This document shows positions 1-7,686 of a DNA stretch of 42,448 nucleotides, piece by piece. The notes beneath the pieces are model-generated. The model was given only the letters and a program-made list of their open reading frames with translations, did no database searches and was not told where the DNA came from. Source of the DNA: CANGYM01 sp044235825 (GTDB taxonomy: Bacteria > Pseudomonadota > Alphaproteobacteria > JAJTHO01 > CANGYM01); NCBI GenBank assembly GCA_044235825.1, contig JBIIHL010000009.1, positions 1 to 42,448 on the forward strand, given 5' to 3'. How positions within the stretch are numbered: position 1 is the first letter of the stretch; every line of letters starts with the position of its first letter. A program made the position numbers and the translations under genes.

Positions 1-1060
1 CCTGAACCCCCAGCAGGCTGTTTTGGTAATCCGCCCCAAAGCTCATGCGGCGGTGATCATACCGAACCTCTTGATCATAAAAGGCATTCACGCCGTAAAG
101 ATGCTGGTGATCCTCCGACAAATACCGGTACACACCCCCCAGATTCAGGGTGGTGCGTTGATCCTCACTCAAAATCGTCCCCTGCACAAAGGTCGTGTGG
201 GCCAGATCCGAACGCTCCCACACCGGCACAATCCCGAGCACACTATAGCTGGGATCCCCATCTTGTGAGGCCGAAAAGCTGGTCTCCAACTGCGCCATGA
301 AGGATGATACCGACTCGGACCCCGCATCCAGGGCAGCGTTCACCATGGCCTGCGTTAACGCCAACTTGCCCTCCTCGCTCAAATGCGCAAACATCTCAGG
401 GTCCACACCGCCGGTGCCGTTATCCTCAGATAACCCCGTGTTTCTCAGCACAGCCTGCTGCACCGCACCCTTGGCCTGACCGACCTTTTGCCCCGCCAAA
501 CCCTGCATCGCACCATAAAACGCAGACACAAACCGCTGGTCCTGATACGGCAAATCCCCCGCCATCCCGTCTGGCAAGAGACCCGCGGCCTGACCCCAGG
601 CCTGATCCAAACCCGATGATACCTCCGATGACACAGGACTCAAAACCGACGACGACGAAAACCCAGACCCAGACCCCGAGCCCTCCTTCCCCCCCGCCAT
701 CCCCTGAAACCCCGCAAACGCCTGATTCAAATACCCCTGCAACCGCTCCGTCTCCTGACCCCGAACCCCTGCTGTCTCCTGCTTCCTGCCCCCTGTCTCC
801 TGTCCCCTGTCCCCTGTAACCTGTCTCCTGTCCCCCGACACGTCAACATACAAAACAGATTCCAAAGGAAAATCCGCCAAAACCTCCTGGGCCGCCGCCG
901 CACGCCCCCCTTCCTCAATAGACACCGGTATCGTGGACATCTTAGGGGCCTGATCCTGCCCTCTTAACGAATACGTCTGAACCTCTGATACACGACACCC
1001 CACGCATACCAGCAGCACGCCAAGCCACAACACACCACCAAAAGCCCTAGGCCAACCCAT
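1..1060 (-). CDS. Inverse autotransporter (intimin/invasin-type) surface protein, N-terminal part
   Basis: An uninterrupted minus-strand frame of 353 codons runs from ATG at 1060 off the left edge, so the C-terminus is missing. Residues 1-22 form a hydrophobic signal ending in VCVGC, which could be a lipobox (Cys22). Residues 76-96 are encoded by nine heptanucleotide repeats and are rich in G, D, R, Q and T. A Ser/Gly-rich linker and a helical, Ala/Gln-rich stretch follow. From about residue 270 the sequence (VPVWERSDLAHTTF, LNLGGVYRYL, YGVNAFYDQE) looks like the start of the inverse-autotransporter beta-barrel family, which sits in the outer membrane and exports a C-terminal passenger. Stop-free reading across the low-complexity part argues for a live gene. 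The family call rests on motif recall. The lipoprotein reading of the signal is less sure than the barrel. Confidence 0.72.
   Translation of the reverse strand, partial: MGWPRAFGGVLWLGVLLVCVGCRVSEVQTYSLRGQDQAPKMSTIPVSIEEGGRAAAAQEVLADFPLESVLYVDVSGDRRQVTGDRGQETGGRKQETAGVRGQETERLQGYLNQAFAGFQGMAGGKEGSGSGSGFSSSSVLSPVSSEVSSGLDQAWGQAAGLLPDGMAGDLPYQDQRFVSAFYGAMQGLAGQKVGQAKGAVQQAVLRNTGLSEDNGTGGVDPEMFAHLSEEGKLALTQAMVNAALDAGSESVSSFMAQLETSFSASQDGDPSYSVLGIVPVWERSDLAHTTFVQGTILSEDQRTTLNLGGVYRYLSEDHQHLYGVNAFYDQEVRYDHRRMSFGADYQNSLLGVQ
773..835 (-). repeat. Nine tandem heptanucleotide repeats inside the surface-protein gene
   Basis: On the plus strand there are nine head-to-tail 7-mers, mostly TGTCCCC or TGTCTCC with TGCTTCC, TGCCCCC and TGTAACC variants. 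The total is 63 bases, exactly 21 codons (76-96 of the minus-strand gene). The copy number is a multiple of three, so the frame is kept. Losing or gaining one copy would shift the downstream barrel out of frame. Confidence 0.85.
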
Positions 1061-1190
1061 AAAACACCAACAAATTCCCCTAAACCCCCCAAAACATCAT
1101 ACCAAGGCATGCAATCCCCACCCCACCAAACTACACCTAACCCACAGAACACCAAAACAAAATACCCCCCCTATCCTAGCAAAATCAACC

Positions 1191-1205
1191 TTAAAACAAC
1201 GTTAA
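1191..1205. promoter_or_regulatory. Candidate CtrA-type box (TTAA-N7-TTAA)
   Basis: TTAA, seven bases, TTAA lies in the AT-richer gap between the divergent surface-protein gene (start 1060) and the thiolase gene (start 1312). This spacing is the known consensus for the alphaproteobacterial cell-cycle regulator CtrA. A chance match is possible, since about one every 100 kb is expected at this base composition and more in AT-rich gaps. Confidence 0.4.
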
Positions 1206-1311
1206 TCACAAAGGGGGGATTTAGACAAACTCGGTATATTCTTGACCCTACCATAGCGGCAGTGTAGGAAAAGAGAGGATTTTTTTAAAGAAGGTGTTTA
1301 AGGAGGCCTTT

Positions 1312-2484
1312 ATGACCGTTGCCATTGTTGCTGCCAAAAGAACCGCTGTGGGATCGTTTTTGGGGGGGCTCTCCTCTTTGCCTGCCCATGCCTTGGGGGC
1401 GGCCGTGATTCGCCAGATTCTCACAGATGCTGCCGTAAAGTCTGATGAGGTGGATGATGTCATTTTGGGTCAAGTGCTAACCGCCGCTTGCGGCCAAAAT
1501 CCTGCGCGTCAGGCCGCCATGGCCGCAGGGATTCCGGAGGGAAAAACCGCCCTAAGCATCAATCAGGTGTGTGGGTCTGGCTTGCGGGCTGTGGCGCTGG
1601 GGATGCAAGCCATTTTGACGGGCGATGCCGATATTGTTGTGGCCGGTGGTCAGGAAAGCATGTCCAACGCCCCCCACGCCAGCGTTTTGCGAAACGGCAC
1701 AAAAATGGGCCCTGTCAGTTTGGTGGATACCATGATTGTGGATGGCCTTTGGGATGTCTTTGGCCAACATCATATGGGCATCACGGCAGAAAATGTGGCC
1801 AAAGCCCATGGGGTTTCTAGGGCCGATCAGGACGCGTTTGCCCTAAGCTCGCAAGAAAAAGCGGCAGCAGCGCTGGATGCCAACCGCTTTGTTGATGAAA
1901 TCGTGCCTGTGACCATTGCCGGCAAAAAAGGCGATACGATCATTGCGCGGGATGAACATCCCCGCCCTGAAACAACGGCGGAGGCTTTGGCCAAACTGCG
2001 GCCTGCCTTTGATAAAGACGGCACCGTCACGGCGGGCAATGCCTCTGGCATTAACGATGGGGCCGCGGCTGTTGTTCTGATGTCGCTGGACAATGCGAAA
2101 AAGCGGGGCCTTACCCCTCTGGCCGTTATAAAATCTTGGGCCACGGCGGGGGTATCTCCGGCGTTGATGGGCACAGGTCCTATTCCTGCCAGCCACTTGG
2201 CCCTGAAAAAGGCTGGATGGACCCCTCAAGATCTGGATGTGATTGAGGCCAACGAGGCCTTTGCCGCCCAAGCCATTGCCGTAAATCAGGCTTTGGGATG
2301 GGATACGCGCAACGTGAATGTCAACGGCGGTGCCATTGCCCTTGGTCACCCCATTGGGGCGTCCGGTGCCCGCGTTTTGGTGACCTTGCTTCATGAAATG
2401 GGCAAACGGGACGCCAAGCGGGGCCTCGTGACTCTGTGTATTGGCGGCGGTATGGGCATTGCGTTGTGTCTTGAGCGGTCTTAA
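1312..2484 (+). CDS. phaA: Acetyl-CoA C-acetyltransferase (thiolase)
   Basis: A 390-aa thiolase that condenses two acetyl-CoA to acetoacetyl-CoA, the first step of PHB synthesis, or runs in reverse in beta-oxidation. The acylated cysteine is in NQVCGSG (Cys87). The C-terminal half has the GHPIGASGAR histidine motif and the CIGGGMG cysteine motif, so the active site is complete. ATG 1312 is preferred over an upstream in-frame ATG at 1294 because AAGGAGG lies about five bases before it and MTVAIVAAKRTAVG matches the family start. It leads a close same-strand run with secF, thiG and a DUF3299 gene. PhaC and a phasin lie elsewhere in the window, so a PHB role is likely; no phaB is visible here. 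Confidence 0.93.
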   Translation: MTVAIVAAKRTAVGSFLGGLSSLPAHALGAAVIRQILTDAAVKSDEVDDVILGQVLTAACGQNPARQAAMAAGIPEGKTALSINQVCGSGLRAVALGMQAILTGDADIVVAGGQESMSNAPHASVLRNGTKMGPVSLVDTMIVDGLWDVFGQHHMGITAENVAKAHGVSRADQDAFALSSQEKAAAALDANRFVDEIVPVTIAGKKGDTIIARDEHPRPETTAEALAKLRPAFDKDGTVTAGNASGINDGAAAVVLMSLDNAKKRGLTPLAVIKSWATAGVSPALMGTGPIPASHLALKKAGWTPQDLDVIEANEAFAAQAIAVNQALGWDTRNVNVNGGAIALGHPIGASGARVLVTLLHEMGKRDAKRGLVTLCIGGGMGIALCLERS

Positions 2485-2502
2485 GAGAAAGCCTGTTGCG
2501 TT

Positions 2503-3423
2503 ATGACGTTGAATCTGATCTCCCGCCTGCCTGTTCACACCCGTTTTCGGTTGCGTCCGTTGTTTTGGCCCGGACTTGCCCTCAGCGGTATTGCTGTGTC
2601 CCTGTCCATTGTGGCCCTGTTCATCTGGGGTTTGGCCTTTGGCATTGATTTTACGGGGGGGGTGCAAATTGAACTGCAAACGCCCCATCATACCATTGAT
2701 CAGGCGCGGACCTTGGCTGAAAAAGCCCTTCCCCAAACACCGGTGAGTCTTCAGGTTTTCGGGGAAAATCACGTCTGGCTTCTGAAAACCGCGCAAACAA
2801 CGCTGAATCAAGACCAAATTCTGGCGGCCCTGACAGAAACGTTTCCCAAAGATACCGTGATTCGCCGCGTGGATTATGTGGGCCCCAGTGTGGGGGACGA
2901 CCTGAAACAAAAAGGGGTCATTGCCGTTGTGGTGTCCATGATCGCCATTATGTTTTATATTTGGGTTCGGTTTGAATGGCCCTTTGGGGTGTCGGCTCTG
3001 GTGGCGTTGATTCACGATGTGATCATCACTCTGGGTTTTTTAAGTCTGGTGCAAGAGGAATTCAGTCTGTCCACATTGGCGGCCATTTTGACCATCGCCG
3101 GATATTCCATCAACGATACCGTGGTGGTGTTTGACCGATTGCGGGAATTTTTGAAAAAGCATCAACGCGAACCCTTAATCAGCTTGGCAGAGCAAACCTG
3201 TAATCACGTCATGATTCGCTCGTGCTTCACGGGGGTGACCACCATTGCCGCCCTGATATGTCTTTATATTTGGGGTGGGGCTGCGCTTCAGGGATTCAGT
3301 TTGGCCATGATTGTGGGGATTCTGGCGGGGGCGTATTCCTCTATCTTTGTCGCCACGCCGCTGATGCTGTTGTTTGAGCGTTATATTCAACGCACCCCCA
3401 AAGCCGCTGCCTCAGTGGTATGA
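2503..3423 (+). CDS. secF: Protein translocase subunit SecF
   Basis: A 306-aa inner-membrane protein that with SecD uses the proton gradient to help SecYEG-dependent export. It has one N-terminal membrane segment followed by the diagnostic GIDFTGG motif, a periplasmic domain of about 90 residues, and five further membrane segments. NDTVVVFDRLRE, the conserved cytoplasmic-side motif, is present. It starts 19 bases after the thiolase stop. secD is not adjacent, although the two are usually neighbours, so it must lie outside the window. The stop overlaps the thiG start as ATGA (3420-3423), suggesting translational coupling. Confidence 0.95.
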   Translation: MTLNLISRLPVHTRFRLRPLFWPGLALSGIAVSLSIVALFIWGLAFGIDFTGGVQIELQTPHHTIDQARTLAEKALPQTPVSLQVFGENHVWLLKTAQTTLNQDQILAALTETFPKDTVIRRVDYVGPSVGDDLKQKGVIAVVVSMIAIMFYIWVRFEWPFGVSALVALIHDVIITLGFLSLVQEEFSLSTLAAILTIAGYSINDTVVVFDRLREFLKKHQREPLISLAEQTCNHVMIRSCFTGVTTIAALICLYIWGGAALQGFSLAMIVGILAGAYSSIFVATPLMLLFERYIQRTPKAAASVV

Positions 3424-4256
3424 CACCAACGCCGGACATCCTTTCAGGGACGGCGTATGACGGTGGCCATGCCGCGGATGATGATCCCCTGATCATCGCA
3501 GGCCGAACGTTTCAGTCCCGATTGTTTATGGGGACATCCCTTTATCCTAATGTTCAGGTGTTGCTGGATTGCTTGGTGGCCTCGGGCACGCAAATGATCA
3601 CGGCGGCCGTGCGCCGCATTCATACAGCGGGGAGAGAGGCGGATATTTTGGCCCATGTTCGGGGACATTACCATATTTTGCCCAACACAGCGGGATGCTA
3701 CACTGCCAAGGATGCCATTTTAACGGCCCATTTGGCGCGGGAGGCCTTTGGGACCACGTGGATTAAATTAGAAGTGATTGGGGATGAGGATATTCTGTAT
3801 CCCAACAATCCGGAATTGTTACGCGCAGCCGAGCGTTTGCTGGCGGATGGATTTACCGTGCTGCCCTATTGCAGCGATGATCCTTTGGTGTGCGCCCAGC
3901 TAGAGGCCATGGGATGCGCCGCCGTCATGCCCTTGGCTGGGCCCATTGGTTCAGGTGCCGGTTTATGTAACCCGTACGCCCTGCGCATGATTATTGAACG
4001 TGCCCGTGTGCCGGTGATTATTGATGCCGGCATTGGCACCGCGTCGGATGCGTGCATGGCCATGGAAATGGGGGCCAGTGGCGTTTTGCTGAACACGGCT
4101 GTTGCCAAATCCCTGAATCCCTTGGCCATGGCCAAGGCTATGCGGGATGCTGTCAGCGCGGGCCGATTGGCCCATGGGGCGGGGCGCATTCCTGTGAAAA
4201 CCCACGCTTCGGCCTCCACCATGATGCAGGGGCGGGTGGAAGCCCCCTCTCCATGA
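3420..4256 (+). CDS. thiG: Thiazole synthase ThiG
   Basis: A 278-aa TIM-barrel enzyme that joins 1-deoxy-xylulose-5-phosphate, dehydroglycine and ThiS-thiocarboxylate sulfur to make the thiazole half of thiamine. The Schiff-base lysine is in WIKLEVIGDE. The phosphate-binding parts PLAGPIGSGAGLCNP and PVIIDAGIGTASDA and the GASGVLLNTAVA strand are intact. It is about 20 residues longer at the N-terminus than typical ThiG; no better internal ATG is apparent, and the ATGA overlap with secF supports this start. No thiS, thiO, thiE or thiC lies nearby, which is unusual. It overlaps the next gene by ATGA (4253-4256). Confidence 0.94.
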   Translation: MTPTPDILSGTAYDGGHAADDDPLIIAGRTFQSRLFMGTSLYPNVQVLLDCLVASGTQMITAAVRRIHTAGREADILAHVRGHYHILPNTAGCYTAKDAILTAHLAREAFGTTWIKLEVIGDEDILYPNNPELLRAAERLLADGFTVLPYCSDDPLVCAQLEAMGCAAVMPLAGPIGSGAGLCNPYALRMIIERARVPVIIDAGIGTASDACMAMEMGASGVLLNTAVAKSLNPLAMAKAMRDAVSAGRLAHGAGRIPVKTHASASTMMQGRVEAPSP

Positions 4257-4873
4257 CCCCAGAATACCGAAAAAGAGGCCTCCTTGCCCTGACCATGGGG
4301 GGGGTGGGCGGGGTATTGCTGGCTTATGGATTGGGGGCTTTTTCTTCGGATGTTCCGCTTCAGGCTTCTTCTCGGTCTATCACCTCATATCTGGCCCAAA
4401 AATCCGATGATGGGGACCGTGCAGGGGGGTACGGCATAGAGCCCCTGAAAGCCAAACACGGGGCCCTATCATGGGATTTGTTTGCGGCTGTTCAGAACAC
4501 CACACGGGAAGAAACCTCATCCGCAGGGGCCTTCCCCAATACCTTCAGGATCATTCTGAAGCCCATTTTTACAGAGGCCATCAAACGATACGATGGCCAA
4601 AAAGTCAAAATCATGGGCTATATGTTCCCGCTGGAGGATGGGACATCTCAACGTCATTTTCTGATGGGGCCCTATCCCCCCACGTGTGTTGGGCATTATC
4701 ATGCCCCCAACAATCAGGTGATTGAGGTCACATCCGAAACCCCTATCCCCCTGACGTGGGAACCCATTTTGGTTGAGGGCACCCTGATGTTGTTAACCAG
4801 CGATCCCAAAAATACGTTTTATCGCCTTGAAAAAACCCGATTCATCAAAGAATACCCTCAGGAACAGCCCTAA
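4253..4873 (+). CDS. DUF3299 domain protein, membrane-anchored
   Basis: A 206-aa protein with a positively charged N-terminus and one hydrophobic segment (about residues 8-25), so probably a periplasmic protein held by an uncleaved signal. The C-terminal 110 residues carry the DUF3299 signature: KVKIMGYMFPLEDG, then a phenylalanine-rich strand, GPYPPTCVGHYHAP with a conserved Cys and two His, and a final VEGTL strand. The family's biochemical function is not established. The start at ATG 4253 overlaps the thiG stop; the reading frame extends further upstream, but that part lies inside thiG. Membership in the same transcript as secF and thiG is inferred from the overlap. Confidence 0.8.
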   Translation: MTPEYRKRGLLALTMGGVGGVLLAYGLGAFSSDVPLQASSRSITSYLAQKSDDGDRAGGYGIEPLKAKHGALSWDLFAAVQNTTREETSSAGAFPNTFRIILKPIFTEAIKRYDGQKVKIMGYMFPLEDGTSQRHFLMGPYPPTCVGHYHAPNNQVIEVTSETPIPLTWEPILVEGTLMLLTSDPKNTFYRLEKTRFIKEYPQEQP

Positions 4874-4907
4874 TCCATGGCACGCCCCTGCTGCCCATAA
4901 ACCTTTT

Positions 4908-5513
4908 TTATCCCCCCGCCATGCGGATGGAGCCATGAAAAAAATAGGTGCCCCATCCCAACGTAAACACCAGCCACCCATAAAGAACATGCTCGATCCA
5001 AACCAACACCAGATTCCGATGATGTTCATAATGATACGCCAAAATTAGGCCGCCTATGGTGGACAAAGCAACCGCGATGGGATTCATAAAAACGATGTGT
5101 GCGATTCCAAAGGCCAAGGCATTCCAAACAATACGTGCCTGAGGGGACAGATGAGAAAACCACGACCAAAATAAAGGTCGAAACACAATTTCCTGCGGAA
5201 ACGCTGAAAGAAAAGGGTAAATCAGCATCACCAAGGCGTAACGCAGGGGCATGTCCAAGGGAAAGGCAAACATTCGCTGGGGATGCACAACAAACGATCC
5301 CACCCCCAAAATCATAGCAACACCAGCAGCACGCAGAAAAACGCCCTTAAAGGCGCTCGCTTTTGGCCATAACAAAGACGATGGTTGATGCCGCCACCAG
5401 ATCAGGGACAGGATCCACAGGATCACAAAGGCCAAAAAGGGCATTTTCAGCCAGACAATGATGGCCGGTATGGCGGCAAAAGACAGCAACGCCAATGCGG
5501 TGGCTTTGTTCAT
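4908..5513 (-). CDS. CPBP-family intramembrane metalloprotease (CAAX protease-like)
   Basis: A 201-aa polytopic membrane protein with about six hydrophobic segments. It has the three CPBP/Abi motifs: QEIVFR in place of the usual EExxxR, FGIAH as the FxxxH motif, and a final EHVLYGW histidine motif. The first glutamate of motif 1 is Gln, a variant known in the PQE subgroup. Such proteins cleave within the membrane; a substrate cannot be inferred. ATG 5513 overlaps the hemF stop as ATGA (5510-5513), which picks this start over a TTG two codons earlier. It is convergent with the DUF3299 gene. Confidence 0.8.
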   Translation of the reverse strand: MNKATALALLSFAAIPAIIVWLKMPFLAFVILWILSLIWWRHQPSSLLWPKASAFKGVFLRAAGVAMILGVGSFVVHPQRMFAFPLDMPLRYALVMLIYPFLSAFPQEIVFRPLFWSWFSHLSPQARIVWNALAFGIAHIVFMNPIAVALSTIGGLILAYHYEHHRNLVLVWIEHVLYGWLVFTLGWGTYFFHGSIRMAGG

Positions 5514-6376
5514 CCCCAAGATACCAAGGGGGGAAGGGACATCAAAATGGCCTCAACATTCCCATCTGTTTTCAGACCAAACAGGGTGCCCCGATCGTAA
5601 AGCAGATTAAATTCGACATAGCGTCCCCGTTTGATCAGTTGGGCGTTGCGGTCCTGATCGGTCCATGGCAAAGGCATCGCCGCCCGCACGATGGTGGGGT
5701 AAACCTCAGCAAAGGCCCGCCCGACGTCTTGGGCAAAGGCAAAATCCGCCTCGAAGTTTCCTGTATTGAGATTATCATAAAAAATGCCCCCCACGCCCCG
5801 AGCTTCCCCGCGGTGGGGCAGATAGAAATAACGGTCACACCACGCCTTGAACTTGGGGTAATAGGTGGGATCATGACGGTTACAGGCATCTTCAAAGGCT
5901 TTGTGGAACGTTTGGGTTTCTTCCTCTTTGGGAAAAACAGGGGTCATATCACCACCGCCCCCGAACCATGTTTGGGATGTCACCAAAAATCGCGTATTAA
6001 AATGCACCGCGGGAACATGGGGGGAACGCGGGTGCGCCACCAGCGAAATCCCAGAGGCCCAAAAGTCCCCCGTTTCTTGGGCCCCCGGAATGTTGGCCCT
6101 GAATTCGGGGCTGAAGGATCCATGCACCGTGGAAATGTTCACCCCCACTTTTTCAAAAACACGCCCGCCCTTCATGACGGACATCACGCCGCCCCCGCCC
6201 CCTGGGCGATGCCAAGGGGTAGGGCAAAACCGTCCCGCGGCCCCTAGGGTGATAGCCCCTTCATCCTCCAAGGTTTCATAACTGGCGCAAATGGCATCCC
6301 GCAACTGGCCAAACCACGATGCGGCCCGATCTTTTTGCTGAATCAGAGTTGGAGAAGAAGGGCTAGGAAGATTCAT
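5510..6376 (-). CDS. hemF: Aerobic coproporphyrinogen III oxidase HemF
   Basis: A 288-aa oxygen-dependent enzyme that decarboxylates coproporphyrinogen III to protoporphyrinogen IX in heme synthesis. Hallmarks are the Gly-rich loop WHRPGGGGG, GVNISTVHG, VHFNTRF, WFGGGGDMTP, HRGEARGVGGIFYD, and the C-terminal RGRYVEFNLLYDRGT and SLPP motifs. The start is put at ATG 6376 (MNLPSPSS), giving the normal family length; the open frame continues to a GTG at 6496 but that stretch is Cys/Gly-rich and unlike HemF. No strong Shine-Dalgarno is visible. It is coupled by ATGA overlap to the CPBP gene. With ctaA in this window it points to aerobic heme metabolism. Confidence 0.95.
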   Translation of the reverse strand: MNLPSPSSPTLIQQKDRAASWFGQLRDAICASYETLEDEGAITLGAAGRFCPTPWHRPGGGGGVMSVMKGGRVFEKVGVNISTVHGSFSPEFRANIPGAQETGDFWASGISLVAHPRSPHVPAVHFNTRFLVTSQTWFGGGGDMTPVFPKEEETQTFHKAFEDACNRHDPTYYPKFKAWCDRYFYLPHRGEARGVGGIFYDNLNTGNFEADFAFAQDVGRAFAEVYPTIVRAAMPLPWTDQDRNAQLIKRGRYVEFNLLYDRGTLFGLKTDGNVEAILMSLPPLVSWG

Positions 6377-6573
6377 ACAAAGATCACAGGCAAAGCCCCA
6401 GAAGATATAGCCATGACTATATCCAACCAAACAGCTCTTCTCAAGGGATTCTGACAGGCATTCGATACCAAACAAAGGCAAAAACCGTTGAGTCACGCTA
6501 CAAGTATTTGAAAAACAATACCATTAATGGTTTATTGCCCCCCATGAGCAGCCCGACATTTTGGATTTAATCG

Positions 6574-6588
6574 TTAACCTTTCGTTAA
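6574..6588. promoter_or_regulatory. CtrA-type box upstream of flp pilin
   Basis: TTAACCTTTCGTTAA is a full TTAA-N7-TTAA match, and its second half is followed by CC as in strong CtrA sites. It lies 64 bases before the pilin ATG, inside an 11-base direct repeat (GTTAACCTTTC twice). If TTAACC at 6585-6590 acts as the -35, GGATAC at 6608-6613 would be the -10. Pilin genes are known CtrA targets in Caulobacter. Confidence 0.6.
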
Positions 6589-6651
6589 CCTTTCTTTGAC
6601 ATACTGAGGATACGTGAAAAACACGCTTTTAATTTTAGAAAGGTTAGGATT

Positions 6652-6843
6652 ATGAAAATGTTATCTTCTTTAAAAACAAAACTGACTTCCTTTACGACAG
6701 ATGAGTCTGGGGCGACCATTGTTGAGTATGGTTTGCTTGCAGCCCTTATCGCGGTGTTTCTTATTGCGGCAGTGCGTTTCCTTAGTAATACCATCTCAAC
6801 AACCTTTGGAACCATTGGTACTGCAATCAGCAGTGTAAACTAA
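6652..6843 (+). CDS. Flp-family type IVb pilin
   Basis: A 63-aa pilin precursor. A short basic leader is followed by DESGATIVEYGLLAALIAVFLI: Flp prepilins are cut by a TadV-type peptidase before the conserved Glu-Tyr, and the hydrophobic helix packs the pilus core. The tail SNTISTTFGTIGTAISS is typical. An in-frame ATG two codons downstream is an alternative start. The gene stands alone, with no tad/cpa assembly genes next to it, so assembly must be encoded elsewhere. A CtrA-type box lies upstream and an intrinsic terminator downstream, so it is a single-gene unit. Confidence 0.92.
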   Translation: MKMLSSLKTKLTSFTTDESGATIVEYGLLAALIAVFLIAAVRFLSNTISTTFGTIGTAISSVN

Positions 6844-6889
6844 TTCCAGAAATGGCCTTTTTTGGTATAAACATTTGTGGAACAAATGG

Positions 6890-6919
6890 GGACCCGTGGT
6901 TTTCCGCGGGTCCTTTTTT
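6890..6919 (+). terminator. Intrinsic terminator after flp pilin
   Basis: A ten-pair stem (GGACCCGTGG with CCGCGGGTCC, one T-G pair), a TTTT loop and a run of six T. Confidence 0.9.
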
Positions 6920-6994
6920 GTGTTTGGGATTTTTGTTTTCAGGCAAGGGTTGCGTTCTGCCCACGAAGGCGGTATGAAGGACAAAACCCACGAA

Positions 6995-7068
6995 GGCTCG
7001 GTGGCAGAGTGGTGATGTAGAGGACTGCAAATCCTTGCACGGGGGTTCGATTCCCTTCCGAGCCTCCA
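6995..7068 (+). tRNA. tRNA-Cys (GCA)
   Basis: A complete cloverleaf. The acceptor stem is GGCTCGG with CCGAGCC, the anticodon loop CTGCAAA gives GCA, the T loop is TTCGATT, the discriminator is T (typical of tRNA-Cys) and CCA is encoded. A likely promoter is TTGCGT at 6950-6955 and TATGAA at 6973-6978, 17 bases apart. An 11-base direct repeat CCCACGAAGGC occurs before the -10 and again at the 5' end of the tRNA. Confidence 0.95.
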
Positions 7069-7173
7069 TAGTTTCCCTGCTCTCTGACATAAACCTGACA
7101 TAAACCCTTTGGTCATTCCGTCATAATCTGTTATGGAAGGCAAGCGTAGAATAAAACATGCTTTTGCCCAACC

Positions 7174-7686
7174 ATGAGATGGATGAAAAAACTTCGTAAA
7201 AATGTGGAAACAGATGACACTGTGGTTCACGATTTGGATATTGAAGATATTTGTCAATTGATCCCCCATCGCTACCCCTTTTTGATGGTGGATCGCGTTT
7301 TGTTTGTTGAGGCCCCCCATCGCGCCCGTGGCATCAAAAACGTCAGCATTAACGAGGCCCACTTTCAGGGTCATTTCCCCAAAAAACCCGTCATGCCTGG
7401 CGTTTTGATAATCGAAGGCATGGCCCAAACCGCCGGTGTTCTAGTCGGTGTGGCCTTGGGTGAGGATATGCGGGGCAAGCTGGTGTATTTCATGAACATC
7501 GAAACCGCAAAGTTTAGAAAACCCGTTGTTCCTGGGGATCAGGTTTTTTATGACGTACGCGCCCTCGTGCGTCGTCAGCGGGTGTGGAAAATCGAGGCCG
7601 AAGCTACCGTTAACGGTGTTCGCGTCTGCGAAGCTATCTTTTCAGCCATGATTGTGGATGGGGATGACGCTGATGATGCCCTCTGA
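7174..7686 (+). CDS. fabZ: 3-hydroxyacyl-[ACP] dehydratase FabZ
   Basis: A 170-aa hot-dog-fold dehydratase of fatty acid synthesis that removes water from 3-hydroxyacyl-ACP. The catalytic His is in GHFPKKPVMPG and the Glu in IIEGMAQ; IPHRYPFLMVDRV is the family N-terminal motif. The N-terminal 20 residues are extra and charged; an ATG three codons in is an alternative start. The 3' end overlaps lpxA by 11 bases. The fabZ-lpxA pair is the usual lipid A arrangement, though lpxD is not upstream. Two copies of CTGACATAAAC in tandem lie before it (7084-7105). Confidence 0.95.
   Translation: MRWMKKLRKNVETDDTVVHDLDIEDICQLIPHRYPFLMVDRVLFVEAPHRARGIKNVSINEAHFQGHFPKKPVMPGVLIIEGMAQTAGVLVGVALGEDMRGKLVYFMNIETAKFRKPVVPGDQVFYDVRALVRRQRVWKIEAEATVNGVRVCEAIFSAMIVDGDDADDAL

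Noticed and set aside
304..819. Plus-strand frame of 171 codons, rich in Pro and Thr
   Set aside because: It is the antisense shadow of the continuous minus-strand surface-protein gene; its composition only reflects C-rich repeats.
1843..3015. Long minus-strand frame of 390 codons
   Set aside because: It spans the thiolase and secF genes antisense, has no family features and is His/Asn/Gly/Arg-rich, as expected of a shadow.
4052..4252. N-terminal 67 codons of the DUF3299 frame
   Set aside because: They lie within thiG and lack a signal; the ATGA overlap at 4253 and the membrane segment set the real start.
5495..6247. Plus-strand frame of 250 codons across hemF
   Set aside because: Antisense to hemF, whose motifs are intact; no ribosome-binding site or family match.
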